Position numbers and translations under genes: made by a program. The notes beneath the pieces are model-generated. The model did not search any database. It worked only from the letters and a program-made list of their open reading frames with translations, and had not been told where the DNA came from. A stretch of DNA of 34,080 bases from a virus, in the IMG/VR virus record IMGVR_UViG_3300017971_000570, positions 1-34,080 of that record. One strand, given 5' to 3'. Shown here piece by piece: positions 32,230-34,080 of this stretch; within the stretch, counting starts at the first letter, position 1; each line of letters begins with the position of its first letter.

Positions 32230-33567
32230 ATGCCGGGAATGAATCTACCAGATAATATGCCCTTATCAAGAGGGAGAGTTGGCAAACGGACTGGTCTTGG
32301 AACAATAGATCCAGCATCAGCAACAGGTGTTGGATTGAAACAGTTAGGCGAAGAGTACTTAGGACTAGGACTTGAGCAGAGGTTAAACAGACTGAACAGA
32401 CCAAGTTCAACAATCAGTACACCGACTGCCTACGGAACCCGTGAACAGTACACCCCCGGTGTTTCATTCACGAGCAATGATCCATTGCAAGGGACTATTT
32501 TCGAGGAGGGTGCGTTTGCTGGTCTTGATCCTTTGGGCATATTCGATGTTCCCCAGATCGGTGTGGATATAGAACGCATTGATCCGCAGTACTTGTCAGA
32601 TGCAGTTGCTGCACAGGCACGAAGAAATGCGTTTGCAAGTGCAGCCTTGGAAAGGGAACTTGAACCCTTCACGGCACAGGCACGGCAGACTGCAATGCAG
32701 CAGCTGCTGGGACAGGTTGAGGGTGGCATGGGTCTTGGTACAGATGTCGAGCGTATGCTCATGGAAGCAGGTGCTGGTATCGATATGCCAGAACTCCAGC
32801 AGAGTGAACTTCTTAATCGGGCACGGGAAGAAGCACTCAGGGAACTGGAACTGGGTTACGCACTACCAAGGGATGTACAGAATCTAGTCATGCGTACAGC
32901 AGCTGGCAGGACATCTGGTGCTGGCACAATGGGATCTCTTGGCAGGGATGTAGCTGCACGGGATCTTGGACTTACCAGTCTGGATCTGTTTGACCGCAGG
33001 ATGGACAGGGCAGCTGGTCTTGGATACCAGCAGGAACAGACCAATATCGGACAGCAGGGACTGGCAGCTAATATTGCCCAGCAGAACAGGGCAATGCAGA
33101 TGCAAGCTGGTGGTGCACTGGGTAACTTGCGTCAGGCACAACAGGGCAACCTGTTAGCGGCTAATCAATTGTTGCAGGGAATCGAGCAACCTGTGGCTGG
33201 GCTTGATCCCGGTGATCTTGCCTCGTACATGGTCGGAGATGTCAACCTCCGCAACCAGCTGATCAATCAGGCTAACGTGGCACAGTTGAATGCAGCCACA
33301 GGTGCCAAGAGTTCACAGCTTGGTCTGATGGGTGATGTTTTCCAAGGATTGTCAGGACTGTTTGGCATGTGCTGGATTGCACAGGAAGTCTATCAGGACG
33401 ACACATGGCTTGACTTCCAGAACTGGATGTTCACCCGTGCAGATAACGACCTGTTCAACTGGTATGCAAATCACGGTTGGGAATTTGCCCAGCATCTCAA
33501 GGAAAACCCAGTAACAAAACCACTGATTAAATGGTGGATGGATAGGAAGATTGCTGAAGTAGCATAA
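32230..33567 (+). CDS. Internal virion/ejection-like helical protein
   Basis: This 445-residue protein has a flexible N-terminus and a long Ala/Gln-rich helical body (about 120-350; AVAAQARRNAFASAALEREL). A compact C-terminal domain (about 372-445) has CWIAQEVYQDDTWLDFQNWM and NHGWEFAQHLKENP. I recall a C-W-(I/V)-A-x-E-V-Y ... W(M) block of this type at the ends of structural proteins from many small phages. The Gln/Ala-rich coil suits proteins packaged in the head and ejected with DNA. It has a strong AAGGAG ribosome binding site. Confidence 0.6.
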   Translation: MPGMNLPDNMPLSRGRVGKRTGLGTIDPASATGVGLKQLGEEYLGLGLEQRLNRLNRPSSTISTPTAYGTREQYTPGVSFTSNDPLQGTIFEEGAFAGLDPLGIFDVPQIGVDIERIDPQYLSDAVAAQARRNAFASAALERELEPFTAQARQTAMQQLLGQVEGGMGLGTDVERMLMEAGAGIDMPELQQSELLNRAREEALRELELGYALPRDVQNLVMRTAAGRTSGAGTMGSLGRDVAARDLGLTSLDLFDRRMDRAAGLGYQQEQTNIGQQGLAANIAQQNRAMQMQAGGALGNLRQAQQGNLLAANQLLQGIEQPVAGLDPGDLASYMVGDVNLRNQLINQANVAQLNAATGAKSSQLGLMGDVFQGLSGLFGMCWIAQEVYQDDTWLDFQNWMFTRADNDLFNWYANHGWEFAQHLKENPVTKPLIKWWMDRKIAEVA

Positions 33568-33578
33568 GGAGAAACATC

Positions 33579-34080
33579 ATGGCTATTCAAACAGGAGGAT
33601 ATAGATTAAGCACAATGCCACGGGTCAACGTGGACTTTCGTGTGCAACCAATCGACTTGAGTGGTCTTGGTGCTGGATTCCGTGGTGGGATGCAGCAGAT
33701 CGGTGCTGGCATCAAGGAACGCAGGGAAAAGGACAGACAGGGAAGGATTCGTCTCGCTGCTCTTGGTGATCCAGATGCCATGGCATCATTGAGCGATGCT
33801 GATAAGGGATTCGCTCAGGAGATGATGATCGAGATCGAACGCAAAAGATTGCAGAACGAATTGTTCGAGGCACAGATTGCAGAAGCAAAAGAAGCAATTG
33901 GTGAAAAAGGACGAGAACGAGCAGTGGAAGAAAAAACTGAAAGAGATACTGGTAGAATTGGAATCAATCCAGATACAGGTCGAATCGATTTCGTTCCATT
34001 TGATTATGGGACAACAATGACCGAAGGCACTGAGGAAGAAAAGCGTATAGCTGGAGAAACATTAGGGCGTCTAGAAAAGA
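33579..34080 (+). CDS. Helical structural protein, 3' partial
   Basis: The ORF starts at ATG 33579 with AAGGAG about 6 nt upstream and stays open to the window edge (167 codons seen). It begins MAIQTGGYRLSTMPRVNVDF. It then has a Gly-rich turn (LGAGFRGGMQQIGAGIKERR) and a long charged helix (EMMIEIERKRLQNELFEAQI and on). Together with the previous gene it looks like part of a set of internal virion or ejection proteins. The C-terminal part is not visible. Confidence 0.6.
   Translation, partial: MAIQTGGYRLSTMPRVNVDFRVQPIDLSGLGAGFRGGMQQIGAGIKERREKDRQGRIRLAALGDPDAMASLSDADKGFAQEMMIEIERKRLQNELFEAQIAEAKEAIGEKGRERAVEEKTERDTGRIGINPDTGRIDFVPFDYGTTMTEGTEEEKRIAGETLGRLEK

Noticed and set aside
1-34080. 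Recoded stop codons (TGA or TAG read as sense) across the genome
   Set aside because: Two interrupted frames raised the idea, but both TGA and TAG end many genes cleanly with the next gene starting at once, so a general code change is not supported.

Overview
The window is one continuous block of a tailed bacteriophage genome (Caudoviricetes). About 41 tightly packed genes all lie on the + strand, many joined by ATGA or TAATG stop/start overlaps. I see no tRNA, integrase, CRISPR array or insertion sequence. The gene set (T7/TWINKLE-type primase-helicase, RuvC-like resolvase, DnaQ-like exonuclease, a large portal, scaffold, capsid, a two-protein tail tube, many fibre proteins, no tape measure) suggests a podovirus-like particle from an environmental sample. 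The host cannot be named. Terminase, DNA polymerase and endolysin are not in this window.

Layout. 1-1.4 kb: end of an upstream operon of small unknown genes, closed by a strong terminator at about 1.55 kb. 1.64-7.94 kb: a DNA metabolism operon behind a promoter/operator region with two ATGATCAT palindromes. It holds an acidic small protein, a DnaQ-like exonuclease, a ribbon-helix-helix protein, an atypical SSB-like protein, a coiled-coil protein, a RuvC-like resolvase, an acidic protein, the primase-helicase, a SWIM zinc-finger protein and a small basic protein. 7.98-12.96 kb: portal, small basic protein, a small helical protein, two in-frame scaffold-like ORFs separated by one amber codon, and a glycosyltransferase with a helix-turn-helix-like N-terminus. 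13.0-14.5 kb: the capsid gene as an isolated unit, with its own promoter, a structured leader of about 190 nt and two 3' hairpins. 14.5-25.5 kb: adhesion and fibre genes with LamG-like, arabinofuranosidase-like and beta-helix modules, plus two membrane proteins. 25.5-34.1 kb: tail tube/gatekeeper-like proteins, more fibres, a collar-domain protein and internal virion proteins, the last one cut by the window edge.

How it works together. Three near-identical promoters, ATTCATC-N15-TATAATC with an extended TGn -10, stand before the portal, before the capsid gene and before the tail module. They probably form one late regulon. The portal copy sits so close to its ATG that the mRNA may be leaderless. 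Fibre proteins share a common N-terminal peptide (MSYKPRxSDGSN type) and common C-terminal modules, which suggests a swappable receptor-binding set.

The most unusual global signal is word avoidance. Reading by eye, I find no GCGC, CGCG or CCWGG site in 34 kb. Nearly every CCGG falls on a Pro-Gly codon pair, where the only alternative would be CCWGG. GGCC is rare and seems confined to about 15.5-29.5 kb. This looks like selection by host restriction systems and marks the fibre/tail region as possibly of different history.
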